From Rhynchopus sp. YZ270_cl-10 (lineage: Eukaryota > Euglenozoa > Diplonemea > Diplonemida > Diplonemidae): a stretch of 64,000 bases of DNA. Shown here in pieces: positions 1-10,218 of this stretch. The notes beneath the pieces were generated by a model. It did not search any database. It saw only the letters and a list, made by a program, of their open reading frames with translations, and had not been told where the DNA came from. Where the stretch lies: NCBI GenBank assembly GCA_964035575.1, contig OZ037901.1:806001-870000 (forward strand), in the 5' to 3' direction. Each line of letters begins with the position of its first letter. Positions within the stretch are counted from its first letter, which is position 1. A program made the translations under genes and the position numbers.

Positions 1-115
1 CCAGACTTTTCGCCAGACTTTTTTTTTAGTCTGCCAGACTTTTTTTTTTGCTTTTTAAAGTCTGGGAAGTTCCAAAAAAAAGTCTGCCAGACTCTGCCAG
101 ACTCTGCCAGACTAC
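1..115. repeat. Short tandem/palindromic repeat of GCCAGACT units
   Basis: The first 115 bases consist of repeated CCAGACT units separated by T-runs, with mirrored AGTCTG units, so the stretch can fold back on itself (AGTCTGGCAGACT-like palindromes). It is cut by the window edge, so its full length is unknown. No coding potential is seen. Confidence 0.75.
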
Positions 116-846
116 CATCTATGTCAACTTCATTTTTTTGTTTTTTTGTTTTTTTTTGTACAGTACCCGTTTTTAGTCTCTTCAGAATCAATACTCTTCT
201 ATTTTCCTGAATAGAACGTATTCGTTGTTACAGGTCTTTATCGTATGATTGCTACGAAGAAGAATAAAAAACGCATGAAAGAAAAATGCCTCTGGCTTTA
301 GAGGACAATGTCACTTACGTGATATAGTCTCTCTGTCTGCCTGTCTTTCGTCTCCCCTCATTTTCCCTTACCATCTCTCATACTCAAAAAACAAAGATCT
401 TTTTATTCCCCCCCTCCTTTTTTGTATCTACCTACACACCCTACCATTTTTTTAAAATTACGAACTCCGGCTGGGGAAATGACATCATCCCTGACAACAA
501 ACTTGTAGAAGCCAGCGCAGCTGAAGCTGTGCGATAACGAATATGATAAGGTGACTAAGCACGAGAGGCTTAGTCACCTTATCATCTTATAAACTTTTCT
601 TTTTTATCACTTTAAATTACCCCCTCCTTTCTCCTCTCCTTTTTTTTTCCATCTCTTTTTACAGATTTCTTTTGCTGTGGAATAAAAACCTTACCCCCTC
701 ATCCACACGCAAATCATACACAACACCCTCCGTTCAAAAAACCCCCTCTTCTTTTTTCACTAAATCATAGAGGTTTGTCACAAAACACCTCCCCTCCCCC
801 CGTTCCTTTCTCCTCTCTTCTCCCTTTATCCTGAGGGAGATTTCTT
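116..846. other. Intergenic, no gene seen; one perfect hairpin repeat
   Basis: AT-rich and pyrimidine-rich DNA upstream of the first gene. Apart from the perfect hairpin at 545-583 it holds only homopolymer tracts and a C/T-rich leader (about 780-840) just before the ATG. Confidence 0.6.
545..593 (+). repeat. Hairpin motif A, perfect 16-bp stem copy
   Basis: Bases 545-560 (GATAAGGTGACTAAGC) and 568-583 (GCTTAGTCACCTTATC) are exact reverse complements around the 7-base loop ACGAGAG. They are followed by ATCTTATAAAC and a T/C-rich tract. It is the only copy in which the outer stem is perfect. About twenty other copies in the window keep only the inner CTAAGC/GCTTAG stem. Confidence 0.9.
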
Positions 847-2100
847 ATGTCGCCTTTTGCTGAGCCGTCAGCACCGAGGATAGATACGCGGCAGAGTCAT
901 GACGGTGACATGCCGAGGAGCACCTCAGAGGGTTGTCCCACGGTGACGATGCAGTTGGAGAGGAATACTAATTCATTTACCAGAGATGCTATGACCACGG
1001 CTACTGCACAAAATACCTCTGAATCGGGCATTTTGAGTACTCATAACTCATATGAGGAGCCATCTGCACCGAGTCTTATAGAAATAGAGCAAAGTTATGC
1101 CGACCCAACGCATGACAGCAACCCTGATGCATCGCAAAGCAGTGCTCTGTGCTGCACAGAATCGCCAATCCCAGAGGATAGAGGTGTGACACGACAGCCT
1201 GCCACACAGCTCCCGGCGCTCCCCGCTGATGTTGTTGAGGTGCGTCTTGTGGTTTCAGGGAGTCTTCTTGGTGCGGAGGTGTCCCCGTCTTCTTCTTCTT
1301 CTTCTTCTCCTTCTTCCTCTCAGTCTGAGATGCAGCCGATTACCGTTGTATCGCACCTTCGGATTGATGAGGCTTTGGTGTACAGTACAATGTATTCTGT
1401 AATAGAATCTAGTGTTCTGCATGCGTTGAATAGTGTAGCATCTCCTACAGCACCGTTGCCGCCGATGCCTGCGTTCTCCGCGGTGTGTCAAGGTACCGAA
1501 GTGCACCATCAAAACGATTGGGATGAATGCATCCGGCTGTGGTTGCGAGAGACAGGGCATAGTGTGGTGCAAAATGCGGGGCAAAATAGAGTGCGTCCTC
1601 GCGTCTCCCCTCCGTTAAACATCACTGTAGGTCCGATAGATGAGTTCTGCCTGGTAAATGAAGAGGAATACTGTGACGTCCCAGTGTGCATAGGAAACCA
1701 AGCAAAGTGTTTGTCGTTGCCGATTCCGTTGCATCTGCCATTGCCAAACGCGGCGTTTTTGGTGGAAGGGATGAAGGCAAGGCGGGTGCGTGCTGTGACG
1801 GCACTGAAAGGGTTTTCATGTCTGGGTGGGGGTGTTGAAGAGGAGGAGGAGAGGGAGGAGGTGGAGGAAGGGGAGGAGGAGGAGGAGGACAGCGCAGGCC
1901 CCGTGATCACGCTGCGAGGTGCCTCAGACCCTGCGTTGGTGCATCCGTTGCTGAGGGATGCGGAAGTCAAGGCAAAGAAACAATACCCAGAGCAAACCGC
2001 ACTGTTAGAATCTCTAGGTTACTCAGTGACTCCCCTTGTCTTAGATGGGCTGCATCACTTTGAAGGGAATGTGTACCAAGTTATTCGACAGTGCCTCTGA
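847..2100 (+). CDS. Hypothetical acidic/Ser-rich protein
   Basis: A 417-residue open frame from a true ATG, 5 bases downstream of a purine stretch. I do not recognise a family. The first ~150 residues are polar and low in complexity and end in a Ser run near residue 148 coded by TCT/TCC repeats. A more ordered part follows (about 170-320, with YSTMYSVIESSVLHALNSV as a likely helix). Next come a Glu-run (about 331-348) and a C-terminal ~60 residues ending HHFEGNVYQVIRQCL that look globular. No signal peptide or membrane segment is seen. The acidic run splits the two ordered parts and may be a linker. Antisense frames across it are shadows created by the repeats. That it is a real gene rests on length, start and codon texture only. 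Confidence 0.7.
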   Translation: MSPFAEPSAPRIDTRQSHDGDMPRSTSEGCPTVTMQLERNTNSFTRDAMTTATAQNTSESGILSTHNSYEEPSAPSLIEIEQSYADPTHDSNPDASQSSALCCTESPIPEDRGVTRQPATQLPALPADVVEVRLVVSGSLLGAEVSPSSSSSSSPSSSQSEMQPITVVSHLRIDEALVYSTMYSVIESSVLHALNSVASPTAPLPPMPAFSAVCQGTEVHHQNDWDECIRLWLRETGHSVVQNAGQNRVRPRVSPPLNITVGPIDEFCLVNEEEYCDVPVCIGNQAKCLSLPIPLHLPLPNAAFLVEGMKARRVRAVTALKGFSCLGGGVEEEEEREEVEEGEEEEEDSAGPVITLRGASDPALVHPLLRDAEVKAKKQYPEQTALLESLGYSVTPLVLDGLHHFEGNVYQVIRQCL

Positions 2101-2436
2101 TTGTCTTATTGGGGGGAGGGGGGGGAGGGAGGGAGGGAGGGGAGGAGATTTAAAAAGGGTATGGAGATCCCCAAAAGAGAGAGAGTTGTGCAAAATAAAG
2201 GATTTTTTTTTTTTTGAGTTTTTGTCGAAAACGAATTTTTGTACAGCATTTCAGGCCTTCTTTTGAGGGGGATGGGATGGAGGGGGGGATTTGGGGAGAA
2301 AAAAAAAGGAGATAAATGAGTGCTGTTATCACATTTTACTTTTCATTGTCAGATGTATGTGCATGGGAAAGTGCATTCATTATACAAATTTTCTTGGTTT
2401 TGTTTTTTTTTTAAAGCGAACACATCCTTTTCTTAG

Positions 2437-2476
2437 AGGTGACTAAGCACGAGAGGCTTAGGTTCATCTTATAAAC
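2437..2476 (+). repeat. Hairpin motif A copy
   Basis: Typical full copy: GTGACTAAGC, loop ACGAGAG, GCTTAGGTTCATC, then TTATAAAC. It lies about 340 bases after the stop codon of the preceding gene, on the same strand. Confidence 0.85.
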
Positions 2477-3536
2477 CCTTCATTTTTTCCCCCCTGGGTG
2501 GGTGTGGGATTACACACAAGCTCCCACATGCTTACAAATGCCACACAAAAAAATCTATCTTTTGCGTTCCCACCGTTCCTTGGAAGGCTTTTATTTTCTA
2601 GCTTGCTTCCCATTCATTCCTCCGCCACCCTGTTATTTTTATTTTTATTTTTTTTGAATTTTTTTGAATTTTTTTTTTGTCAAGCGAACACATATTTACC
2701 TACGTGTTTCTCTCGCACGACGCGATGTGTGTACAGTACGGATTTTCTTTTGTCACCTCATGAAATGAAGGATAAAATAAAAAACAAAGCATTTTGAACA
2801 CACTTTGCGGTTCTGGGTGACGAACCGCGTTGCAGAGCCACTCCTCACCAAAGAGGTCGAGGTGTGTGCGTTTCACCACAACCTCTCCCATGGGTTTTAT
2901 CGTGTGATGAGTGTTAAGTTTCTATTTTTCATTTTCATTTTGCTTCAGAGAGTTTAGAATAACACTGTTCAGAGGATCATCTTACCGAACCTTTCTTTTG
3001 TTCTTGAAGGATATCTTGCGGGGGGGTTTTTTACTCATCTTTTTTTCTTTTGTTCCCCTGTTGCTTTCAGGCTATTTGATTCACGTCCTTTATGATTCCA
3101 GAGGCGTTTGCTACTCAGCTTTTCTTTGTTGGTGCGGACGCTTGGAAATTATCTTTCACATTTTTTTCTTCTCTTCAACTGCGCCATTATCAAATTCACC
3201 TTATTTTATCACGCAGTGAGCGGCCACTAAGAAGAGGAGACATCCCGAGGAAACCTCCGTTACGAGGACACAGTGACAAAGAGGCAAGGAAACACACACG
3301 CCCACAATACCGGCCTCGTTGTGTTGAAGGGATGTGTACTGAAGTGCATTTTTTTTTATTGTGGAATTCCAAACGATTTTTTTTTCTTTTGTTAAGGTAC
3401 CAGCATCACCTTTCATGAAAGGGAAGGATGTGGTGCACCCCTGTCAATGCTCTCTGTTCTCGCGGGAGTATGTGAACCTGTTGTTCACCTGTCTCTTACG
3501 AAGAGACGCTTGGTTGGACGTACAAATGACACCTTT

Positions 3537-3582
3537 GCCAAGTGACTCAAACACGAGAGGCTTCGGTTCATCCAATAAAGCT
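3537..3582 (+). repeat. Hairpin motif A, diverged copy
   Basis: Reads AGTGACTCAAACACGAGAGG followed by CTTCGGTTCATCCAATAAA. The loop ACGAGAG and the GGTTCATC box are kept and the stem is eroded. Confidence 0.6.
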
Positions 3583-4021
3583 TTTTTTGGCTTTTCGTCG
3601 TAAGGTGTGTCTGTGCAGAGGTACATTCATCTTATAAGCTCTTTTCTTTCCCCTTCCCCGTTCCTCTGGAGAACCTCATGAGATAATTTGTCTACCTAGT
3701 GGTGGTCGAGTGAGGTCGTAGTCCCGTTTTGTTGCACAGAGAAAGCTGATCTTATTAAAAAATGTGCACCTAATAAAAACAATGTGTAGATCGATTCTCT
3801 TAGCATCAGAACGGAAGGACACACAGCCACGCCAGGTTTCTAGCCTTCTTGCTGTTGATTGGACTTTGCAGTGTTTCCTTTTCTCAATGGTAAGAAAAAA
3901 AAAATGCAAAAAATAAAAGAAGGGTACGTAAATTTTTAGTTGCTTTTTCTGTGTGCTGTGTGCTGTGTGCTGTGTGCTCGTAACACTATCATGTACAGTA
4001 GTATCTAAAAAAACCCCACAC

Positions 4022-5052
4022 AACTTTCAAAATGACTGACACCAAGGCCAAGAACGAGCCCACCGTCACCGAGACGGTGGAGAAGGAGACCCGTGGATTC
4101 ATGGACGGCCAGATGGACTGGGGTGCCAACGGAGGAGGTCTGTTCGAGTGCTGCAACTGCTCCCCTTGCTGTGGAGGGTACTGCTGCCTGACGTGGTGGT
4201 GCTGTGGAAGCTGCAACGGGTGCAAGCTGTTCTCGTGGGCACTGGACCAGCCGTGCTCGCTGGTGAACCACATCCTGCCGATGTGCTGCCTGCCGATGGG
4301 ATGCTTCGTGCGTCACGCCATCCGCACCAAGCTTGGTGTGCAGGCAGGAGGACCCCTTGAGGGACTTGTGGCCGATTTCCTGTGCGCATGCTGCTGTGGT
4401 GCGTGCGCGTTCTGCCAGCAGCTGCGTGGAGCGCACACTGTTGGAGGACAGGAGTCGTGGGACTTCCTCGGAAACTTCAAGTTCAACGTCAGCGCCGACA
4501 GCGGATGCAAGTCGTTCCCCCCGTTCACCCCCATGAAGTAAGTTGATCAGATGAGAAGTATACGTGCACGCCGTCTCGGTCCTTCCACTTTCTTGCCATT
4601 ACCAACGCAAGAAGCAAGGTTGGGTATGTTTAGTTGTTTGATCTGTTCTTCTCCACAAACCCTCACACCCTCCAACAGATTTTGACGAGACTGTGCCATG
4701 CACGAACCCTCCCTTTTACCAGCTCCAAGTTCGGATAGTTTTCGTTCTCGACCGTGTTACCCAACGACGATCATGCAAATGATCAGCATAGTGGTGTGCT
4801 TGGTGCATTTGTCATCCACCCCCCATCTCCGCACCTTTGCACACTGTTGCTCGCCACGTTTTATTTTCTAGTCAATATTTTATCGCTCGCTTCCTTTGCA
4901 CACTTTGTATCCGACTTTCTGTGGCGCCCCTTTCTGAGCATGACTCGCTTCGCCCTCACGTACGATTCTGTATGATGAGGTGCCCGTTTGTGTGAGTACT
5001 GCAGCGAAGGGGTGACACAGGGGATCGGGTTGTTTAGATGTGTATATGAGAT
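4022..5052 (+). repeat. Segmental duplication, left copy (pairs with 6653-7683)
   Basis: PLAC8 copy 1 plus about 510 bp of 3' flank is repeated almost base for base 2,631 bp downstream around copy 3. Identity ends sharply after GTGTATATGAGA. The non-coding flank carries only scattered substitutions (for example AAGTATAC versus AAGCATAC), so the duplication is young. Confidence 0.9.
4032..4541 (+). CDS. PLAC8-family cysteine-rich protein, copy 1
   Basis: 169 residues with 22 Cys. The PLAC8 signature is clear: clustered Cys (40-64), CSLVNHILPMCCLPMGC (75-91), the RHAIRTKLGV segment (94-103), and CACCCGACAFCQQLR (118-132). PLAC8 proteins are small membrane-associated proteins, linked in plants to metal export and cell-size control and in animals to lysosomal and placental functions; the role here is unknown. 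Two weakly hydrophobic Cys-rich stretches could be membrane hairpins. The start is fixed by a leader shared with copies 2-4 (CAACTTTCAAAATGACTGA). Six tandem copies differ almost only in the first ~25 residues. The codon choice (GGA, CTG, AAG, TGC) is strongly biased, suggesting high expression. Confidence 0.93.
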   Translation: MTDTKAKNEPTVTETVEKETRGFMDGQMDWGANGGGLFECCNCSPCCGGYCCLTWWCCGSCNGCKLFSWALDQPCSLVNHILPMCCLPMGCFVRHAIRTKLGVQAGGPLEGLVADFLCACCCGACAFCQQLRGAHTVGGQESWDFLGNFKFNVSADSGCKSFPPFTPMK

Positions 5053-5329
5053 GCGTTTTTGTAGCGAGTTTACAGTAGAGGCATTTGTATTTTTCGAAGC
5101 CACTGAATTCTCACAGATTCTTGTTTCTTGTCCCGTTCCACGATAGTAATGTCAAAGGGGAAACATCAAGAGTATGAGTGAGTTGTCATGTCAATGTAAG
5201 CAGTACGCGTGTATATAAGAAAAGGTAGGTGTGGGTCTTCTCTTTCTTGCCTTCCTCACACATACATTACTACCCGAAAAACATCTCCACACAGTTATCT
5301 TCCAACAAAAAAAAAACAGAACTTTCAAA
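4542..5329. other. Intergenic; PLAC8 copy 1 flank and copy 2 promoter
   Basis: The left part (to about 5052) is the duplicated 3' flank. The right part (about 5185-5329) is the upstream region of copy 2, with a TATATAAG stretch near 5213. It is recognisably related to the upstream region of copy 4. No other gene is seen. Confidence 0.65.
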
Positions 5330-5830
5330 ATGACTGACGCCAAGAAGAACGAGCCCACCACCACCGAGACGGGAGAGAAGCGTGGATTCATGGACGGCCA
5401 GATGGACTGGGGTGCCAACGGAGGAGGTCTGTTCGACTGCTGCAACTGCTCCCCTTGCTGTGGAGGGTACTGCTGCCTGACGTGGTGGTGCTGTGGAAGC
5501 TGCAACGGATGCAAGCTGTTCTCGTGGGCACTGGACCAGCCGTGCTCGCTGGTGAACCACATCCTGCCGATGTGCTGCCTGCCGATGGGATGCTTCGTGC
5601 GTCACGCCATCCGTACCAAGCTTGGTGTGCAGGCAGGAGGACCTCTTGAGGGACTTGTGGCCGATTTCCTGTGCGCATGCTGCTGTGGTGCGTGCGCGTT
5701 CTGCCAGCAGCTGCGTGGAGCGCACACTGTTGGAGGACAGGAGTCGTGGGACTTCCTCGGAAACTTCAAGTTCAACGTCAGCGCCGACAGCGGATGCAAG
5801 TCGTTCCCCCCGTTCACCCCCATGAAGTAA
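5330..5830 (+). CDS. PLAC8-family cysteine-rich protein, copy 2
   Basis: 166 residues, chosen from the internal ATG at 5330 because the ACTTTCAAAATGACTGA leader matches copies 1, 3 and 4; an upstream in-frame start at 5231 would lie in promoter sequence. The N-terminus (MTDAKKNEPTTTETGEKRG) is shorter than copy 1, and GLFDCC replaces GLFECC. From FMDGQMDW onward the protein is otherwise the same as copy 1, including all core Cys and the RHAIRTKLGV and CCCGACAFCQQ motifs. The promoter resembles that of copy 4, suggesting that a two-gene unit (1+2) was duplicated to give 3+4. Confidence 0.93.
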   Translation: MTDAKKNEPTTTETGEKRGFMDGQMDWGANGGGLFDCCNCSPCCGGYCCLTWWCCGSCNGCKLFSWALDQPCSLVNHILPMCCLPMGCFVRHAIRTKLGVQAGGPLEGLVADFLCACCCGACAFCQQLRGAHTVGGQESWDFLGNFKFNVSADSGCKSFPPFTPMK

Positions 5831-6662
5831 GCTGATAGGATGCATCTTGTCAGGGCTTCTGTTATCTCTATGTCTGTAGACCTTTATATTTTTCCTCCTT
5901 TTTATTTGCCTTATTGGCCCCATGCTGAACAAGGCTCTTTTTGATCAAGTATGTAGTATCGTGATTTACTGCTCCGCTGGGTAGTGATACCTGCGGAGAA
6001 CCCCCTTTTTTTTACTCCTTTTTTATATTGCTCTCTGCAACCTTAGGACGCACAAATTTGGAGTACAACCATTTTTGTTTGTCGTTTTCCCCCCTCTTAT
6101 TTTTGCAGAGAGCTTTATGTCAGTCAAATGGTTCACACTTGGGACCACAAATTTGGGAGCAGATGTACGTTCTGTAAGGACCCAACATCTCTCCACTTTT
6201 CTAGATGTACGCGCGGAGGCACATGCATCATTTTTTAGTTTTCTTTTGAGTGAGCGGCCTGCACTTTCCCCTATGTCACCAGATGTGGCGCAGCTATCGG
6301 ATAATTCCTTTCGCTGCGAAGTCTAGTGTGCAGGTTGTATCATTCATATGCGCTCGACAGTTCCCCCCTTTTTTTAGTGTACCCTTCTCTCAGTCAAACG
6401 CAACGACTTGTTATAGGATCATCCTGAGAAAGCGTTGCCGTTGCATAAGCCACAGCAGGCAGACTGCTGTGGTGCAGAATAATGTGTCCACCACCTCCCA
6501 CCCGCAATATCGCCACGCATGATGTTCATCCACGAATACCCCCATGTATAAAGTATTCAAAGAAGAAAAAACAAAGTAAAGGGAATGTTTTTTTAAAAGT
6601 TTTGTGGGGGTGAACGCCAAAATGTAGCACAGACTCAAGAGGAAAAAAACACAACTTTCAAA
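5831..6662. other. Intergenic, nothing recognised
   Basis: AT-rich DNA between PLAC8 copies 2 and 3. The frames here are short and without domains. The last ~15 bases before 6663 are the shared ACAACTTTCAAA leader. Confidence 0.6.
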
Positions 6663-7683
6663 ATGACTGACGCCAAGGCCAAGAACGAGCCCACCGTCAC
6701 CGAGACGGTGGAGAAGGAGACCCGTGGATTCATGGACGGTCAGATGGACTGGGGTGCCAACGGAGGAGGTCTGTTCGAGTGCTGCAACTGCTCCCCTTGC
6801 TGTGGAGGGTACTGCTGCCTGACGTGGTGGTGCTGTGGAAGCTGCAACGGGTGCAAGCTGTTCTCGTGGGCACTGGACCAGCCGTGCTCGCTGGTGAACC
6901 ACATCCTGCCGATGTGCTGCCTGCCGATGGGATGCTTCGTGCGTCACGCCATCCGCACCAAGCTTGGTGTGCAGGCAGGAGGACCTCTTGAGGGACTTGT
7001 GGCCGATTTCCTGTGCGCATGCTGCTGTGGTGCGTGCGCGTTCTGCCAGCAGCTGCGTGGAGCGCACACTGTTGGAGGACAGGAGTCGTGGGACTTCCTC
7101 GGAAACTTCAAGTTCAACGTCAGCGCCGACAGCGGATGCAAGTCGTTCCCCCCGTTCACCCCCATGAAGTAAGTTGATCAGATGAGAAGCATACGTGCAC
7201 GCCGTCTCGGTCCTTCCACTTTCTTGCCATTACCAACGCAAGAAGCAAGGTTGGGTATGTTTAGTTGTTTGATCTGTTCTTCTCCACAAACCCTCACATC
7301 CTCCAACAGATTTTGACGAGACTGTGCCATGCACGAACCCTCCCTTTTACCAGCTCCAAGTTCGGATAGTTTTCGTTCTCGACCGTGTTACCCAACGACG
7401 ATCATGCAAATGATCAGCATAGTGGTGTGCTTGGTGCATTTGTCATCCACCCCCCATCTCCGCACCTTTGCACACTGTTGCTCGCCACGTTTTATTTTCT
7501 AGTCAATATTTTATCGCTCGCTTCCTTTGCACACTTTGTATCCGACTTTCTGTGGCGCCCCTTTCTGAGCATGACTCGCTTCGCCCTCACGTACGATTCT
7601 GTATGATGAGGTGCCCGTTTGTGTGAGTACTGCAGCGAAGGGGTGACACAGGGGATCGGGTTGTTTAGATGTGTATATGAGAC
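6653..7683 (+). repeat. Segmental duplication, right copy (pairs with 4022-5052)
   Basis: Contains PLAC8 copy 3 and the same ~510-bp 3' flank as copy 1. Identity is lost after GTGTATATGAGA at 7683, where unique sequence begins. Confidence 0.9.
6663..7172 (+). CDS. PLAC8-family cysteine-rich protein, copy 3
   Basis: 169 residues, differing from copy 1 at a single residue near the start (MTDAKAK instead of MTDTKAK). It has all 22 Cys, the RHAIRTKLGV segment and the CCCGACAFCQQLR motif. The leader ACAACTTTCAAA precedes the ATG. It lies on the young duplicated segment together with its 3' flank; the region further upstream is unrelated to that of copy 1, so the duplication breakpoint is close to the start codon. 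Confidence 0.93.
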   Translation: MTDAKAKNEPTVTETVEKETRGFMDGQMDWGANGGGLFECCNCSPCCGGYCCLTWWCCGSCNGCKLFSWALDQPCSLVNHILPMCCLPMGCFVRHAIRTKLGVQAGGPLEGLVADFLCACCCGACAFCQQLRGAHTVGGQESWDFLGNFKFNVSADSGCKSFPPFTPMK

Positions 7684-8000
7684 TCACGTTTCCATTTCTA
7701 GTTCTTGTTAAGTGTGCCATATTGAGCACATTCTCTCTCAAGAGCACTACGGTTTTTGTTGTCGTGTGATTATGTAAGTAGTCAGCATTACCTATTGTCC
7801 CTCTCTTATTCATTACTCTGGACCAAAGGCTTAAAAAAACAAAGAAAATCACAAAACCCAGAGTAACATGTCAATGTATAGCAGTAAAGTAGACAGGTGC
7901 AGTGTTCCCGTTTTTTTGCCTTCCTCACACACGAAACAAATACCCGAAATCACCCCCACACAGTTATCTATTTAAGAACACACAACTTTCAACTTTCAAA
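7173..8000. other. Intergenic; duplicated flank and copy 4 promoter
   Basis: To 7683 this is the duplicated 3' flank of copies 1 and 3. From about 7865 it resembles the upstream region of copy 2: CATGTCAATGTA, then TTGCCTTCCTCACACA, then CACACAGTTATCT. The resemblance supports a common promoter origin. No other gene is seen. Confidence 0.65.
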
Positions 8001-8498
8001 ATGACTGACACCAAGAACAACGAGCCCACCACCCAGGAGACCGAGAAGCGTGGATTCATGGACGGTCAGATGGACTGGGGTGCCAACGGAGGAGGTCTGT
8101 TCGATATCTGCAACTGCTCCCCTTGCTGTGGAGGGTACTGCTGCCTGACGTGGTGGTGCTGTGGAAGCTGCAACGGGTGCAAGCTGTTCTCGTGGGCACT
8201 GGACCAGCCGTGCTCGCTGGTGAACCACATCCTGCCGATGTGCTGCCTGCCGATGGGATGCTTCGTGCGTCACGCCATCCGCACCAAGCTTGGTGTGCAG
8301 GCAGGAGGACCCCTTGAGGGACTTGTGGCCGATTTCCTGTGCGCATGCTGCTGTGGTGCGTGCTCGTTCTGCCAGCAGCTGCGTGGAGCGCACACTGTTG
8401 GAGGACAGGAGTCGTGGGACTTCCTCGGAAACTTCAAGTTCAACGTCAGCGCCGACAGCGGATGCAAGTCGTTCCCCCCGTTCACCCCCATGAAGTAA
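8001..8498 (+). CDS. PLAC8-family cysteine-rich protein, copy 4
   Basis: 165 residues from the ATG at 8001; the 33-codon in-frame extension upstream (from 7902) corresponds to promoter sequence in copy 2 and is not counted. The N-terminus is MTDTKNNEPTTQETEKRG. This is the most diverged copy: GLFDICNC replaces GLFECCNC, so one Cys of the first cluster is lost, and GACSFCQQ replaces GACAFCQQ. The rest of the PLAC8 core is unchanged. The leader contains a doubled CAACTTTCAACTTTCAAA. Confidence 0.93.
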   Translation: MTDTKNNEPTTQETEKRGFMDGQMDWGANGGGLFDICNCSPCCGGYCCLTWWCCGSCNGCKLFSWALDQPCSLVNHILPMCCLPMGCFVRHAIRTKLGVQAGGPLEGLVADFLCACCCGACSFCQQLRGAHTVGGQESWDFLGNFKFNVSADSGCKSFPPFTPMK

Positions 8499-9744
8499 GC
8501 TGGTTGCGTCACAGGGCAACGGCTGTGTGCAATGAATCAACATTAGAAGCCGTCTTCTGAAAAAAATATTTTTGCAACATGCCGTTGCGCTGTGTGGAAG
8601 CAATCAGGAGCAGCCTGTCCTCCGGTCCGTAGGCACTGCTATCCCCACGCCACAGGCCCTGTCAAGGGCCCTTGCAAAAATAGGAGGGGGAAAAATATTC
8701 GCAAAGTGTGTTCTGCCCCCTTCCCCTTCCCCCATTCCCCTGCTCGAAGACTGTTGTATCTCTCTCATGACCCGTGTTTTCGGGTCGCACTATTTTTTAC
8801 CGTTTTACCATAAATCGATTCCATCATTTCCGCGGTTGGTCTTAACCCCAACCCGCATCTTTCCTCACAAAAAGGTATTTGTGAGGTTAAGATATTTTGC
8901 GTTTTTTTTTATTCTGATCTTATTTAGAAAAAACATAAACTACAATTTGACCTGTGTGGTACGCTGTCAGGTTTTAGATGATGTGTGGACATGCATGCAC
9001 AATCTTGCAATTTACTTGAGCGTCGTCTCCTGGTCTGAAAAGTTATCCCCCCCTTTTTTGCTCTTTTTTTGATATTTGTTGAGGTCACACTTGGGTCAGG
9101 CATCATGCCGCTGTGGCGTTCCTTGAATTAAAAGTAAATGTGTTTTCTGGATGGGTTGTAGACAGAATAGTATATGTTTTTAGCGTTCTTGGAATGTTGC
9201 CCTTCTTCTTCTTTTTCTTTTATTGACCAATACGGGGTCCATGACACTCTAGTCGTACGTTCCCGTAGTTCTCTATATTTTCGGTATGAAGTTCTGCCCC
9301 TTTATCCCGTAGCTGTCCAACAAACTATTTTAGTTGTGAAATGTTTTCCCTGAGTTCCCCACCCCCAGCTTATTCCACTTCCAAAAAGATGTAAGAAAAA
9401 GCGAGGGGGGTCAAAGCTGTAAAAAAAACAGCGGGGGGAAAAAAAGAAACAAAATGAAGAAAAAAAGGGGGTTGTTTTTGTGTGATGAACAGGATGTTAG
9501 TATTGCTGTCTCCAAGCAGTGTTGAACCATGAGAGGTTCGGGCTCGTGTGGTGACGGACATTTTTTTGTGGCGATCCGTCTCGAGGAGTACGTACCGGAT
9601 TGCCTCGTCTTGGCTGGTTTTGTGCCTTCCAGAGCGGAGAAAGCGACCTGTGAATGCGGTGCAAACTTTCAACTTATCTTTCTCTTTCGTAAAACATCAC
9701 ACCACAACAGCTGAACACTAGTAACACACCCAAAAACTCTTAAA
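8499..9744. other. Intergenic, nothing recognised
   Basis: About 1.2 kb of AT-rich DNA without a supported gene or a clear repeat copy. The frame spanning 8572-9072 is low in complexity (Phe/Ser-rich) and has no domain. Confidence 0.6.
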
Positions 9745-10218
9745 ATGACTGAGCCAGCAGGAGAGAAGCGTGGATTCATGGACGGCCAGATGGACTGGGG
9801 TGCCAACGGAGGAGGTCTGTTCGAGTGCTGCAACTGCTCCCCTTGCTGTGGAGGGTACTGCTGCCTGACGTGGTGGTGCTGTGGAAGCTGCAACGGGTGC
9901 AAGCTGTTCTCGTGGGCACTGGACCAGCCGTGCTCGCTGGTGAACCACATCCTGCCGATGTGCTGCCTGCCGATGGGATGCTTCGTGCGTCACGCCATCC
10001 GCACCAAGCTTGGTGTGCAGGCAGGAGGACCCCTTGAGGGACTTGTGGCCGATTTCCTGTGCGCATGCTGCTGTGGTGCGTGCGCGTTCTGCCAGCAGCT
10101 GCGTGGAGCGCACACTGTTGGAGGACAGGAGTCGTGGGACTTCCTCGGAAACTTCAAGTTCAACGTCAGCGCCGACAGCGGATGCAAGTCGTTCCCCCCG
10201 TTCACCCCCATGAAGTAA
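9745..10218 (+). CDS. PLAC8-family cysteine-rich protein, copy 5
   Basis: 157 residues with the shortest N-terminus of the family (MTEPAGEKRG, shared with copy 6), then the common PLAC8 core with GLFECC. The leader is different from copies 1-4: ACACACCCAAAAACTCTTAA before AATG, again shared with copy 6. The 3' flank also matches copy 6 for about 40 bases (CAACGTGT, GGAGTTCGTTTTGTAAGCTG). Copies 5 and 6 therefore form a second sublineage whose cores have been kept identical to the first. Confidence 0.93.
   Translation: MTEPAGEKRGFMDGQMDWGANGGGLFECCNCSPCCGGYCCLTWWCCGSCNGCKLFSWALDQPCSLVNHILPMCCLPMGCFVRHAIRTKLGVQAGGPLEGLVADFLCACCCGACAFCQQLRGAHTVGGQESWDFLGNFKFNVSADSGCKSFPPFTPMK

Larger units (their letters stand above)
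2101..4031. other. Intergenic, no gene seen
   Basis: Holds a G/GGA-rich run (2110-2150), hairpin motif A at 2437-2476, a degraded motif A at 3537-3582, a fragment resembling motif B (about 3095-3120), and T-rich low-complexity DNA. A short GTGCT repeat lies at 3954-3978, just before the first PLAC8 gene. The short frames here lack any recognisable domain. Confidence 0.6.

Noticed and set aside
549-592. Motif A as a bacterial-type intrinsic terminator
   Set aside because: Hairpin plus T-run looks similar, but the genome is eukaryotic with spliced genes, and many copies are far from any gene end.
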